DNA from: Clostridiales bacterium
GTDB lineage: Bacteria; Bacillota; Clostridia; Lachnospirales; WRAX01
Direction of reading: 5' to 3'
NCBI GenBank assembly: GCA_031262335.1
Contig: JAISHX010000113.1
Location: 1 to 9,609 of the forward strand
DNA length: 9,609 bases
The position numbers and the translations under genes were made by a program. The notes under the pieces were generated by a model. The model searched no databases and was not told where the DNA came from. It saw only the letters and a list, made by a program, of their open reading frames with translations. The stretch's first letter is position 1. Every line of letters begins with the position of its first letter. This document shows positions 1-6,054 of this stretch, piece by piece.

Positions 1-416
1 TCCCAGCCGTTTACAAACAGTCCGTTCGGGTCTGTAAGATACCCGTCAACGTCCAAGCGGAACGCTCCGGCGCGTGTGAAATAAGTTCCGGACGAGTCCG
101 AAACCACGAAAAATCCTTCGCCGTCTATGAACAAGTCATAAGCTCCGTCTGTTCTTTGCGGTGTACCGCTTCCCATTTGTACATCAATTGACTGCAATGT
201 TGAGCCTAAGCCAATTTGGTATGGGTTTGTACCGCCCTTTTGAGGTGCTGTTGAACCTGTTGCGCCTGAAATAGTTTGACTGAAAACTTCTTTAAATGTT
301 ACTCTTGCTGATTTAAAGCCTATTGTGTTTACGTTTGAAATATTGTTGCCGATAACGTCCATCTTTGTTTGATGTATGCGTAACCCCGCTACTGCGGAGT
401 ACATCGAACGCATCAT
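1..416 (-). CDS. flgE: Flagellar hook protein FlgE, N-terminal part (cut by window edge)
   Basis: The first 138 codons of FlgE, the subunit of the hook, exported by the flagellar type III system and polymerised under the FlgD cap. Translation of the minus strand from the ATG at 416 gives MMRSMYSAVAGLRIHQTKMD, then the axial-protein signature NNISNVNTIGFK (residues 24-35), a stretch with TNPYQIGLGSTLQSIDVQMG (63-82), and the rod/hook family block LFIDGEGFFVV (95-105) with YFTRAGAFRLDVDGYLTDPNG further on (112-132). The reading frame is open to the left edge of the window, so the rest of the gene is outside. The ATG at 416 has AGGGGG 9 nt upstream; the adjacent ATG at 413 is an alternative. FlgF/FlgG and FlgE share this N-terminus, but the IGLG segment and operon position favour FlgE. 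Confidence 0.93.
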   Translation of the reverse strand, partial: MMRSMYSAVAGLRIHQTKMDVIGNNISNVNTIGFKSARVTFKEVFSQTISGATGSTAPQKGGTNPYQIGLGSTLQSIDVQMGSGTPQRTDGAYDLFIDGEGFFVVSDSSGTYFTRAGAFRLDVDGYLTDPNGLFVNGW

Positions 417-529
417 AATAAATGACCCCCTGTTGAATTATTCTGTCCCCGTCGGGGAATTATTCCGTCTGTCATTCGGGAATAGTTAAGACGTCCTTTT
501 TGAGGTCCCGCCTTTTACTGCTTTTAAAA
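417..529 (-). promoter_or_regulatory. 113-nt leader between the TIGR02530-type gene and flgE, with hairpin and repeats
   Basis: This is the longest non-coding gap in the window. It holds TCCCC (446-450) and GGGGA (454-458), a tight 5-bp hairpin with a 3-nt loop, flanked by two copies of the palindromic GAATTATTC at 435-443 and 457-465, spaced 22 bp centre to centre. A third ATTC..GAAT pair lies at 474-483. The flgE ribosome binding site AGGGGG (426-431) follows, and its G run could in principle compete for pairing with the CCCC arm. No convincing sigma-A or sigma-28 promoter was found. A regulatory role is inference. Confidence 0.35.
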
Positions 530-880
530 CTAAACAATAACCGCTCCGTCTATATTTGTGAAAACGCCGGCTTTTCTGTCCGCCGCAGTTATCACAGTAC
601 CACTCACTACGTTTACTATTAACGCCACATTATCAACCAAAACCAAAGAATCTCTTATACCTTTGCTCCGTGCCAGCGCAACGCCGTCTTCAACACGGCT
701 CAACTGTTCGCGTGAAAGATTTATATCTCGCGATGACAGCCGTGTATTTGCGTGCTTAGAAAATTGTACGCTGTGCAACACATCAGAGAATGTTCTGCTT
801 TCGACACTCGGCTTTTGTGCATTGTTCCGCTGAAAGTACGTTTCTTTTAATTCGACACTTGAATTTTCAATCTTATTCAT
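530..880 (-). CDS. TIGR02530-type flagellar operon protein (function unknown)
   Basis: A 116-aa soluble protein of the conserved 'flagellar operon protein' group found between flgD and flgE in many Bacillota and some spirochaete-like operons. Recognisable blocks are FSKHANTRLSSRDINLS (residues 40-56), a helix with SREQLSRVEDGVALARSKG, a beta segment SLVLVDNVALIVNVVSGTVI (78-97) and the ending FTNIDGAVIV (107-116). No signal peptide or membrane helix is visible. Its job is not established; constant position beside flgD and flgE suggests a role in hook assembly or in export of hook proteins, which is inference. The ATG start has AGAGG 7 nt upstream, and only 10 nt separate it from flgD. Family assignment is from memory of its motifs and position. 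Confidence 0.85.
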   Translation of the reverse strand: MNKIENSSVELKETYFQRNNAQKPSVESRTFSDVLHSVQFSKHANTRLSSRDINLSREQLSRVEDGVALARSKGIRDSLVLVDNVALIVNVVSGTVITAADRKAGVFTNIDGAVIV

Positions 881-890
881 GACAGTACCT

Positions 891-1889
891 CTATTTCACG
901 GTAACTTTTCCAAAAACTTTTTCTACGACACTATCACCTGACTGTATAGCCAAATACGGCTTTCCTTCACGAATTATCACACCGATAATCTGACCGCTTA
1001 CACCGTCAAAGGAACCTGTTTTCCCAACGCTTGCCAATGAGGAGGACAACTCACTTAGCATTTCAATCGGGGCGGAATATGTGCCGTCGATAACTACTCG
1101 TGCCTCGCTATTGTCAAAGACTATGCCGCTAATTGCGCCTTCATGCCAATCTGCTTCTTCATCGCCTGTTCCCGCAAAAATTTTGAGCGTTTTGCCCATA
1201 ATTTGTATTTCATCGCCAACGCTGACGACTTGGCGCGGGTCAACTTTTTGGTCGCCCATCATAAGGACAGGCAATCCTTCCTCAAAAATTACGCTGTCAA
1301 CTTTGCCTTCGATAAATTCTTTAATATTGCCGTTTTCGTCGACAGTTGTTGCCTGAACAACTTTATTTATAAGCTCAAGCGCCTGCATTGTAAATATATT
1401 TGACATTATCGAATCTTGCGAAGCTGTTGCATTGTAATCCTCATACACTTGTTGAACATTCTCGCTTGATACTTCAACAACGTTGCCGTCGCCTTTATCT
1501 ATTACAAGAAGTGCGGTGCTGCCTGACATTCTTACAGATTCAACACGCCCTGTAACATCATAAGAAGAATTTGTCGTGTCGTCATGCGCTGTTGCATAAA
1601 CCGTTTTTCCGATAAGCGAAAACGCCTGTGACTCTATTGCCTGATTATTTAGGTTTGTCATTTGCTCAAGCGCGGTAAATTGCGCCATTTGTGCCGCAAA
1701 CTGTTGATTGTCCATTGGGTTCAGCGGGTCCTGATACTGGAGTTGTGTTATTAACAGTTTCAGGAACGCGTCTTTGTCAAGGTCGTTTGTTTTTTCTTTA
1801 GCTTTATACTTGTCTAACGGACTTGTTTCAACACCCGGCGTATAACTGCCCCAGATTGCACCATCTGTTGCGGAAGTTGTTTCAGCCAT
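891..1889 (-). CDS. flgD: Flagellar hook assembly (hook cap) protein FlgD, enlarged form
   Basis: FlgD caps the growing hook and is needed for polymerisation of FlgE. The conserved N-terminal region is unmistakable: DKDAFLKLLITQLQYQDPLN (residues 38-57) followed by MDNQQFAAQMAQFTALEQM (59-77). At 332 aa it is longer than FlgD of E. coli (about 230) or the short B. subtilis form (about 140). The remainder (about 88-330) seems to be four related beta-rich modules, with IGKTVYA/INKVVQA/MGKTLKI/VGKTGSF openings and a G-x-V/I-x-S/G-V core. The hook-cap tudor/FnIII-like domains normally sit in this region. The ATG start has GGTGAT 6 nt upstream. It lies between fliK and the TIGR02530-type gene, matching Gram-positive operons. 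The N-terminal identification is firm; the interpretation of the C-terminal part is mine. Confidence 0.95.
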   Translation of the reverse strand: MAETTSATDGAIWGSYTPGVETSPLDKYKAKEKTNDLDKDAFLKLLITQLQYQDPLNPMDNQQFAAQMAQFTALEQMTNLNNQAIESQAFSLIGKTVYATAHDDTTNSSYDVTGRVESVRMSGSTALLVIDKGDGNVVEVSSENVQQVYEDYNATASQDSIMSNIFTMQALELINKVVQATTVDENGNIKEFIEGKVDSVIFEEGLPVLMMGDQKVDPRQVVSVGDEIQIMGKTLKIFAGTGDEEADWHEGAISGIVFDNSEARVVIDGTYSAPIEMLSELSSSLASVGKTGSFDGVSGQIIGVIIREGKPYLAIQSGDSVVEKVFGKVTVK

Positions 1890-1908
1890 TTTAAATCACC
1901 ATTCCGTT

Positions 1909-3339
1909 TTAGATTTTGTAATCAACAGAATTATCCCCGTCTGATTTTACTTTTTCAGTTTGAGTTTCTTCGGCAAAAGTAACTTCTTCTTGTCCTCCGC
2001 CATATCCGAACGAGTTATTGCCTTCGGCATCAGACTGCCGATTTGTGCCGGAATCCTGACCGACAGAAACAGAAAGCTGATTGATGTTTACTCCCGCATC
2101 TTGCAAAGACTGCTGAAGTTCATTAAAGCCTGCCTCAATCATTGCTTTTACGCGTTCATTTTCTGCAAGAAACATTGCGGTTACTATGCCGTTTTCCGTA
2201 ACAATTTTCATAGTTACATCGCCGAGATGTTCCGGACGCAAAGTAATTTTTATCTCTGTTGTAACATCGGCTTTGACTTCTATTTTCATTTTATCGACAA
2301 TTTGGTTTATAACATCCTGAGTGTTTATATTTCGCATTGATTCTGCTTTAACGGCTGATGTTTGAACTGTTTGAGGAGAATCTGTTCCCGAAACCGCAGT
2401 GCCGGCGTTTACTGCCGCATTGTTTTCTTTCAGCAGGGCGGCGGCATCTTCCGGTTTAATAACTTGTGCTTGTGATGCGGTTTTTGCAGCCTGAACAGCA
2501 GACGCTTGTATCCCCTGCCCTTCCGCTACTTTCGCGAAAGAAACTTCCGCCGAATCAGCAACTGCCGTCTGTGTTTCTGTTGTCGGCGTAATATTTGCGC
2601 TGTCGTCATTCGCGTTTTCGGAATTTCGGGGCTGTTGTTTACCCGTGTTATCGGTGATTGGGGTTGATTGTTCGGCAACGTTTACTTGCTGACCTTCTGT
2701 CTGTTCGGGATTAAAATTTTCCACAATCTGTTTTACCGCCTTAAATGCTTCTTTCATATTAGGCATCGTAAGCAACATTGCCGGAGATTGTGCTCCCGTA
2801 ATTTTTTGCATAAACTCCGTAAGCTTTTCGGGTTGTTTCAGTTCCTGCGGTTTTATACCAAGACTAAGAAGTACAGCCGCAACTTCCTCGGGAGTAACGC
2901 CCAATGCAGCCGCAATTTGTTCCGCAACAGCTTTTTCTTCCTCAGTCAGAGTTTCCTCGCCTTTTGCGGGCTTTTCGGAAGTTTGTTCTGTTGCCGCTGT
3001 TTCCTCTGCCGGAGCAGTATCTTCTTTATTTGTTTCTGTAGTTTCCTTGTCGTTTGTTTTTTCGGAGATTGTTTCGTTTTTAGATTTTTCATCTGTTTTG
3101 TCCGGTTTATCAATTTTTTTTGGTTCTTTTGTGTCGGTTTTTTGTTCGCGTTCAACTGAGTTTTCTTTTGGTGTGTACTCGGTTTTTTCAACCGGTTTTT
3201 CGTAACCCGTTTCGCGGATAGAATCCCGGAAACTTTTCCCTTCCGTGATTGCAGACGCAGTATTCTGCTTGCCCGAAACATTTGACGTTACTGACGGCGC
3301 GTTCAGGTAATTTGCAAAATACAACTCCGAAAGTTTCAT
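1909..3339 (-). CDS. fliK: Flagellar hook-length control protein FliK
   Basis: FliK (476 aa from the chosen ATG) is exported during hook growth, measures hook length and switches the export gate from hook to filament substrates through FlhB. The C-terminal Flg_hook domain (about residues 352-429) is clear: ITLRPEHLGDVTMKIVTENG, then a helix with ERVKAMIEAGFNELQQSL and the strand VNINQLSVSV. The N-terminal part is low complexity: a Lys/Glu/Thr-rich stretch at about 50-125, a helical conserved-looking block at about 135-209, then a Thr/Gln/Ala-rich linker to 350. This is the expected build of a ruler protein. A Gly/acidic tail follows the domain. The open frame extends 28 codons further, to 3423 and into the upstream gene, but the ribosome binding site and the family-like start MKLSELYF favour 3339. 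flgD follows after 19 nt. Confidence 0.93.
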   Translation of the reverse strand: MKLSELYFANYLNAPSVTSNVSGKQNTASAITEGKSFRDSIRETGYEKPVEKTEYTPKENSVEREQKTDTKEPKKIDKPDKTDEKSKNETISEKTNDKETTETNKEDTAPAEETAATEQTSEKPAKGEETLTEEEKAVAEQIAAALGVTPEEVAAVLLSLGIKPQELKQPEKLTEFMQKITGAQSPAMLLTMPNMKEAFKAVKQIVENFNPEQTEGQQVNVAEQSTPITDNTGKQQPRNSENANDDSANITPTTETQTAVADSAEVSFAKVAEGQGIQASAVQAAKTASQAQVIKPEDAAALLKENNAAVNAGTAVSGTDSPQTVQTSAVKAESMRNINTQDVINQIVDKMKIEVKADVTTEIKITLRPEHLGDVTMKIVTENGIVTAMFLAENERVKAMIEAGFNELQQSLQDAGVNINQLSVSVGQDSGTNRQSDAEGNNSFGYGGGQEEVTFAEETQTEKVKSDGDNSVDYKI

Positions 3340-3343
3340 TAAC

Positions 3344-3350
3344 ATCACCT
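3344..3350 (-). promoter_or_regulatory. Ribosome binding site deciding the fliK start
   Basis: AGGTGAT on the minus strand lies 4 nt (6 nt counting only AGGTG) before the ATG at 3339. The open frame continues upstream to 3423, but the earlier ATGs there either have no such site or, at 3345, lie within it. This favours the start at 3339. Confidence 0.65.
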
Positions 3351-3360
3351 GCCTGTTTTT

Positions 3361-3385
3361 AAGAGCCAAGGCTCTTATTTTTTTT
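3361..3385 (+). terminator. Terminator-like hairpin with T tract, antisense to the operon, between ylxF/motE-like gene and fliK
   Basis: AAGAGCC (3361-3367) and GGCTCTT (3370-3376) form a 7-bp inverted repeat, followed on the plus strand by A and eight T (3378-3385). Read on the plus strand this looks like an intrinsic terminator, although the 2-nt spacer means one pair must open to form a 4-nt loop, and the stem is short. On the coding (minus) strand the hairpin is followed by A residues, so it should not stop the operon message. There is no gene on the plus strand for it to serve; see findings. Confidence 0.4.
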
Positions 3386-3389
3386 ATAA

Positions 3390-4262
3390 TTAAAATCCTG
3401 AGGGGCGCATCTGACGTATACATGAGGCGCGGTTTTCGTCCTTCATTTCGGATAAAATCGCGGAACTTGTTTCCGTGTCTACCGACTCAAGGATTAAAAT
3501 TACCAACTCCATATCTGTCGGAATCAGAAGTTCAAGAGCGGCGGCAGATTTAGCCGCGTCAAGCGTACTCAAAACTTCAAGATACTGTTTTACTTCTGTT
3601 TCCCTCAAATTCGTTGTTGATATTTCTGTTGCAATTTCTTTCATCAAATCAGGGTCTGCACCTTTGAGATATTTTTCGGTTGTCGCAGGGTCTTTATACG
3701 CAACTTCTTTATAAAATTCTTCTTTCATATTATTAAAGTCTGTATACTGTGATTCCAAATTGCGCAAATTTTCTAATTCTGTTTCTTTTTCATCTGATTC
3801 CTTTTGAAGTTCCTCAACCTGATTTTGGCTGCTGTCAAGCTGAGTTTGAAGTGAATCTACTTTTGCCCTAAGTTCATCAGGTGTTTCAGTCGGTGCCGGC
3901 GGCTCTTCAATTTTGATAACATTACTAAGAAAAGGCACTTTGTTTATCACATTCACGACCGGAGACATATATTTGTCCCGAATACCAAGAGGATTAAGAA
4001 CAAGTATAGCGGCTAAACCGCCCAAAGCAAGGACAACAAGAATCACAAGTATTAAGGCAAAAGTTTTGCCTTTGCCCGATTTGTTCTTTTTCCCTTTTTT
4101 TGAAAGCCCTTTTTCTCTTTTTTTTGCGTCTTTCTCTTTTTGTTTTTCTTCTTTCTGCTGCCGCTTGCGCTCCGCCAATTCCTGCTGAGGGGTAAGCTCC
4201 GGTGCTGCCGGTTCTGCTACCGGCGCAGTTTCCTTAGGTTTTTTAACTGTTTGTGCCGCCAT
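3390..4262 (-). CDS. YlxF/MotE-like flagellar-operon membrane protein with MgtE-N-like C-terminus
   Basis: This 290-aa protein sits where ylxF lies in Bacillus operons and where 'MotE family' or 'MgtE N-terminal domain' proteins are annotated in Clostridia. In order: a Pro/Ala/Gln-rich then strongly Lys-rich cytoplasmic N-terminus (1-66), one membrane helix (about 67-89), a short outer segment, a coiled coil (about 127-180), and a helical C-terminal domain (about 186-286) whose repeated short helices with LLIPTDMELVILILESVD resemble the MgtE cytoplasmic N domain. By the positive-inside rule the coiled coil and C-terminus face outside. MotE of rhizobia is a periplasmic chaperone for a stator protein, so a role near the stator or export gate is possible, but the function in Bacillota is not established to my knowledge. 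The ATG start overlaps fliJ by 20 nt. Family placement is by layout and position, not by search. Confidence 0.75.
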   Translation of the reverse strand: MAAQTVKKPKETAPVAEPAAPELTPQQELAERKRQQKEEKQKEKDAKKREKGLSKKGKKNKSGKGKTFALILVILVVLALGGLAAILVLNPLGIRDKYMSPVVNVINKVPFLSNVIKIEEPPAPTETPDELRAKVDSLQTQLDSSQNQVEELQKESDEKETELENLRNLESQYTDFNNMKEEFYKEVAYKDPATTEKYLKGADPDLMKEIATEISTTNLRETEVKQYLEVLSTLDAAKSAAALELLIPTDMELVILILESVDTETSSAILSEMKDENRASCIRQMRPSGF

Positions 4263-4713
4263 TTCCGCCCGCCTCTCCGTCAGAATATCTATAACTCACT
4301 ATTTCATCGACAAAACGCTGTTCACGGCGTTTTTCTTCTTCTTTAAAAATATCATAGTCTTTTTCTTTAATAATCTCCAAAGATTTACGTTCGCGCATAG
4401 CTTCGACAAGAATAAGTCTTTTCTGTTCCGCGAACTCTTCCGCTTTTTTTACTTCTGTTTTTTGCTGAACAATGCGCTGTTTCAGCAATTCAATATACAT
4501 ATTATAAAGAGCAAACTTATCCGGCTCTATTTTTATCTTAACCATTTGGGAAAATTCTGATAATTTTTCGGAAAGCTCGCCTTCAAGTTCGGCAAGTTTC
4601 ATACGTTCCGCCTCAAGTGCGGCAAGTGCCGTACCGTATTCAAGTTTTTTTTGCTCCTCAAGTTTTTCTTTTAGGTTTAAGAAACTTGCCATACGGAAAA
4701 CAAACTTAGCCAA
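4243..4713 (-). CDS. fliJ: Flagellar export chaperone/stalk protein FliJ
   Basis: FliJ (156 aa, close to the usual 140-150) is a small cytoplasmic coiled-coil protein that inserts into the centre of the FliI hexamer, like the gamma subunit of F1, and couples it to the export gate FlhA; it also handles cargo chaperones. The protein is almost all charged helix (about residues 12-140). It begins MAKFVFRMASFLNLKEK, the typical FliJ N-terminus, and holds the conserved C-terminal block AMRERKSLEIIKEKD (105-119). A short Gly/Asn-rich tail closes it. The start is TTG; the alternative ATG at residue 8 would remove the conserved basic/aromatic N-terminus. Its 3' end overlaps the next gene by 20 nt. Sequence conservation in this family is low, so position supports the call strongly. 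Confidence 0.92.
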   Translation of the reverse strand: MAKFVFRMASFLNLKEKLEEQKKLEYGTALAALEAERMKLAELEGELSEKLSEFSQMVKIKIEPDKFALYNMYIELLKQRIVQQKTEVKKAEEFAEQKRLILVEAMRERKSLEIIKEKDYDIFKEEEKRREQRFVDEIVSYRYSDGEAGGNGGTNS

Positions 4714-4720
4714 TTGTCAT

Positions 4721-4730
4721 TCACCGCCTC
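4721..4730 (-). promoter_or_regulatory. Ribosome binding site for the TTG start of fliJ
   Basis: GAGGCGGTGA in the fliI-fliJ gap ends 7 nt before the TTG at 4713. A nearby ATG (4720) runs into a stop after four codons, so it cannot be the start. Confidence 0.6.
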
Positions 4731-4743
4731 GCCGTGTGTTAAT

Positions 4744-6054
4744 TTACACACCGACAATTTCGCGCAACTGTGAAACTGTTTCGCCGAAACTGACTTTTTC
4801 CGAAACGCCCTGAACAAGAAATTCTTCGATTGCAGAATGTTTTTCTATTGCGTAATCAATATCCGCACTGCTGCCTTTTGTGTATGCGCCAATGTTTATA
4901 AGGTCTTCCGCATCGGCGTAATTTGCCATTGTTTTTTTCAATTTATTTGCCGCGCCGCTGTGTTCCGGTGTAACAACGTCACCCATAACGCGGGAAACAC
5001 TTGCGAGAACATCTATTGCCGGATAATGGTTTCTGTTAGCGATTTTACGATTCAGAACAATATGACCGTCAAGAATACCGCGTGCGGTATCGGTAACAAG
5101 CTCTGTAAGGTCGTCGCCGTCAACAAGAACGGTATACATTCCGGTTATGGAGCCTTTTTTGTCGTTTCCGGCACGTTCAAGTAATTTCGGCATAGCCGCA
5201 AAAACGCTCGGCGTATATCCGCGTGAAACAGGCGGTTCTCCTGTTGCAAGTCCGACTTCTCTTTGTGCCATCGCAAACCTTGTCAGCGAATCCATCATAA
5301 GCATTACGCTTTTGCCTTTGCTACGGAAATATTCCGCTATTGCCGTGCCGACTTCCGCTGCTTTTACTCTGACTAACGCAGGCTGGTCAGACGTTGCAAT
5401 GACTATTACGGAACGCTTTAAGCCTTCTTTACCTAAGTCTTTCTCGATAAATTCTCTGACTTCTCTGCCGCGTTCACCAATCAATGCAATAACATTGACT
5501 TCTGCTCTTGCATTTCTTGCAATCATGCCCATCAATGTGCTTTTACCAACCCCTGAGCCGGCAAAAATGCCGATTCTTTGCCCTTTACCGACTGTCAGAA
5601 GTCCGTCTATCGCTTTTACTCCAAGCGGCAGAGGCTCATGTATTCGTGCGCGGTGGAGCGGATTCGGCGCGGGATTGAACGTCGAAAAACCTTCCCCGTC
5701 AGGCAAATCACCGTTACCGTCCATCGGCTCTCCGATGCCGTTCAGCACACTGCCTAAAAGAGCATCCGAAACCTTGATTTGGAGCGGTGCGCCTGTTGCT
5801 TCAACAATACTGCCGGGACCGACACCTTCCATGTTTCCTAAAGGAAACAGCAGAACCGCGCCTTCACGGAAACCTACAACCTCGGATAAAACAGGCTTAT
5901 CATACTTGTTTGCACGAATAAGGCAAGTTTCTCCTATTTTAACTGCCGGACCGGTTGATTCAATCGTAAGTCCTACGACTTGTGTTACGCGTCCTAATTT
6001 TTTTACAAGGAGTTTGTCAGACGCGTAAAGATATTTTTTTATATCAATACTCAT
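4744..6054 (-). CDS. fliI: Flagellum-specific ATPase FliI
   Basis: FliI (436 aa) is the hexameric ATPase of the flagellar type III export apparatus, homologous to the F1 ATPase beta subunit; it unfolds or releases export cargo with the proton motive force as the main driver. The F1-like N-terminal barrel covers about residues 15-90. The Walker A loop is AGSGVGKST (165-173), the catalytic glutamate lies in GERGREV (E194), and the Walker B aspartate is D255 in MLMMDSLTRF. The F1/FliI signature PAIDVLASVS is at 345-354. All catalytic residues are intact, so it should be active. The ATG start overlaps the fliH stop by 4 nt (ATGA), with GGGG about 9 nt upstream. fliJ follows after 30 nt. The type III secretion homologue (SctN) is excluded by the flagellar neighbours. 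Confidence 0.98.
   Translation of the reverse strand: MSIDIKKYLYASDKLLVKKLGRVTQVVGLTIESTGPAVKIGETCLIRANKYDKPVLSEVVGFREGAVLLFPLGNMEGVGPGSIVEATGAPLQIKVSDALLGSVLNGIGEPMDGNGDLPDGEGFSTFNPAPNPLHRARIHEPLPLGVKAIDGLLTVGKGQRIGIFAGSGVGKSTLMGMIARNARAEVNVIALIGERGREVREFIEKDLGKEGLKRSVIVIATSDQPALVRVKAAEVGTAIAEYFRSKGKSVMLMMDSLTRFAMAQREVGLATGEPPVSRGYTPSVFAAMPKLLERAGNDKKGSITGMYTVLVDGDDLTELVTDTARGILDGHIVLNRKIANRNHYPAIDVLASVSRVMGDVVTPEHSGAANKLKKTMANYADAEDLINIGAYTKGSSADIDYAIEKHSAIEEFLVQGVSEKVSFGETVSQLREIVGV

Noticed and set aside
413..475. A 20-codon open frame on the minus strand in the flgE leader, from an ATG at 475 to a TGA overlapping the flgE ATG (ATGA).
   Set aside because: The overlap is suggestive of coupling, but there is no ribosome binding site at proper distance (the nearest AGGA is about 17 nt away), the peptide resembles nothing known, and it is read through the repeat/hairpin region. 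Chance is the simpler explanation.
2946..3281. A 111-codon Lys/Gln-rich open frame on the minus strand in another frame inside fliK.
   Set aside because: It is an out-of-frame reading of the Lys/Glu/Thr-rich low-complexity part of fliK, with no start signals and no recognisable domain.
3340..3423. Extended start of fliK at 3423, overlapping the upstream gene.
   Set aside because: The added 28 residues are basic and unlike a FliK N-terminus, no ribosome binding site precedes that ATG, and AGGTGAT sits correctly before the ATG at 3339.
5147..6028. A 293-codon open frame on the plus strand opposite fliI.
   Set aside because: fliI is certain from its ATPase motifs; the opposite frame is Ser/Pro-rich, has no known domain and is the usual shadow of a strongly coding region.
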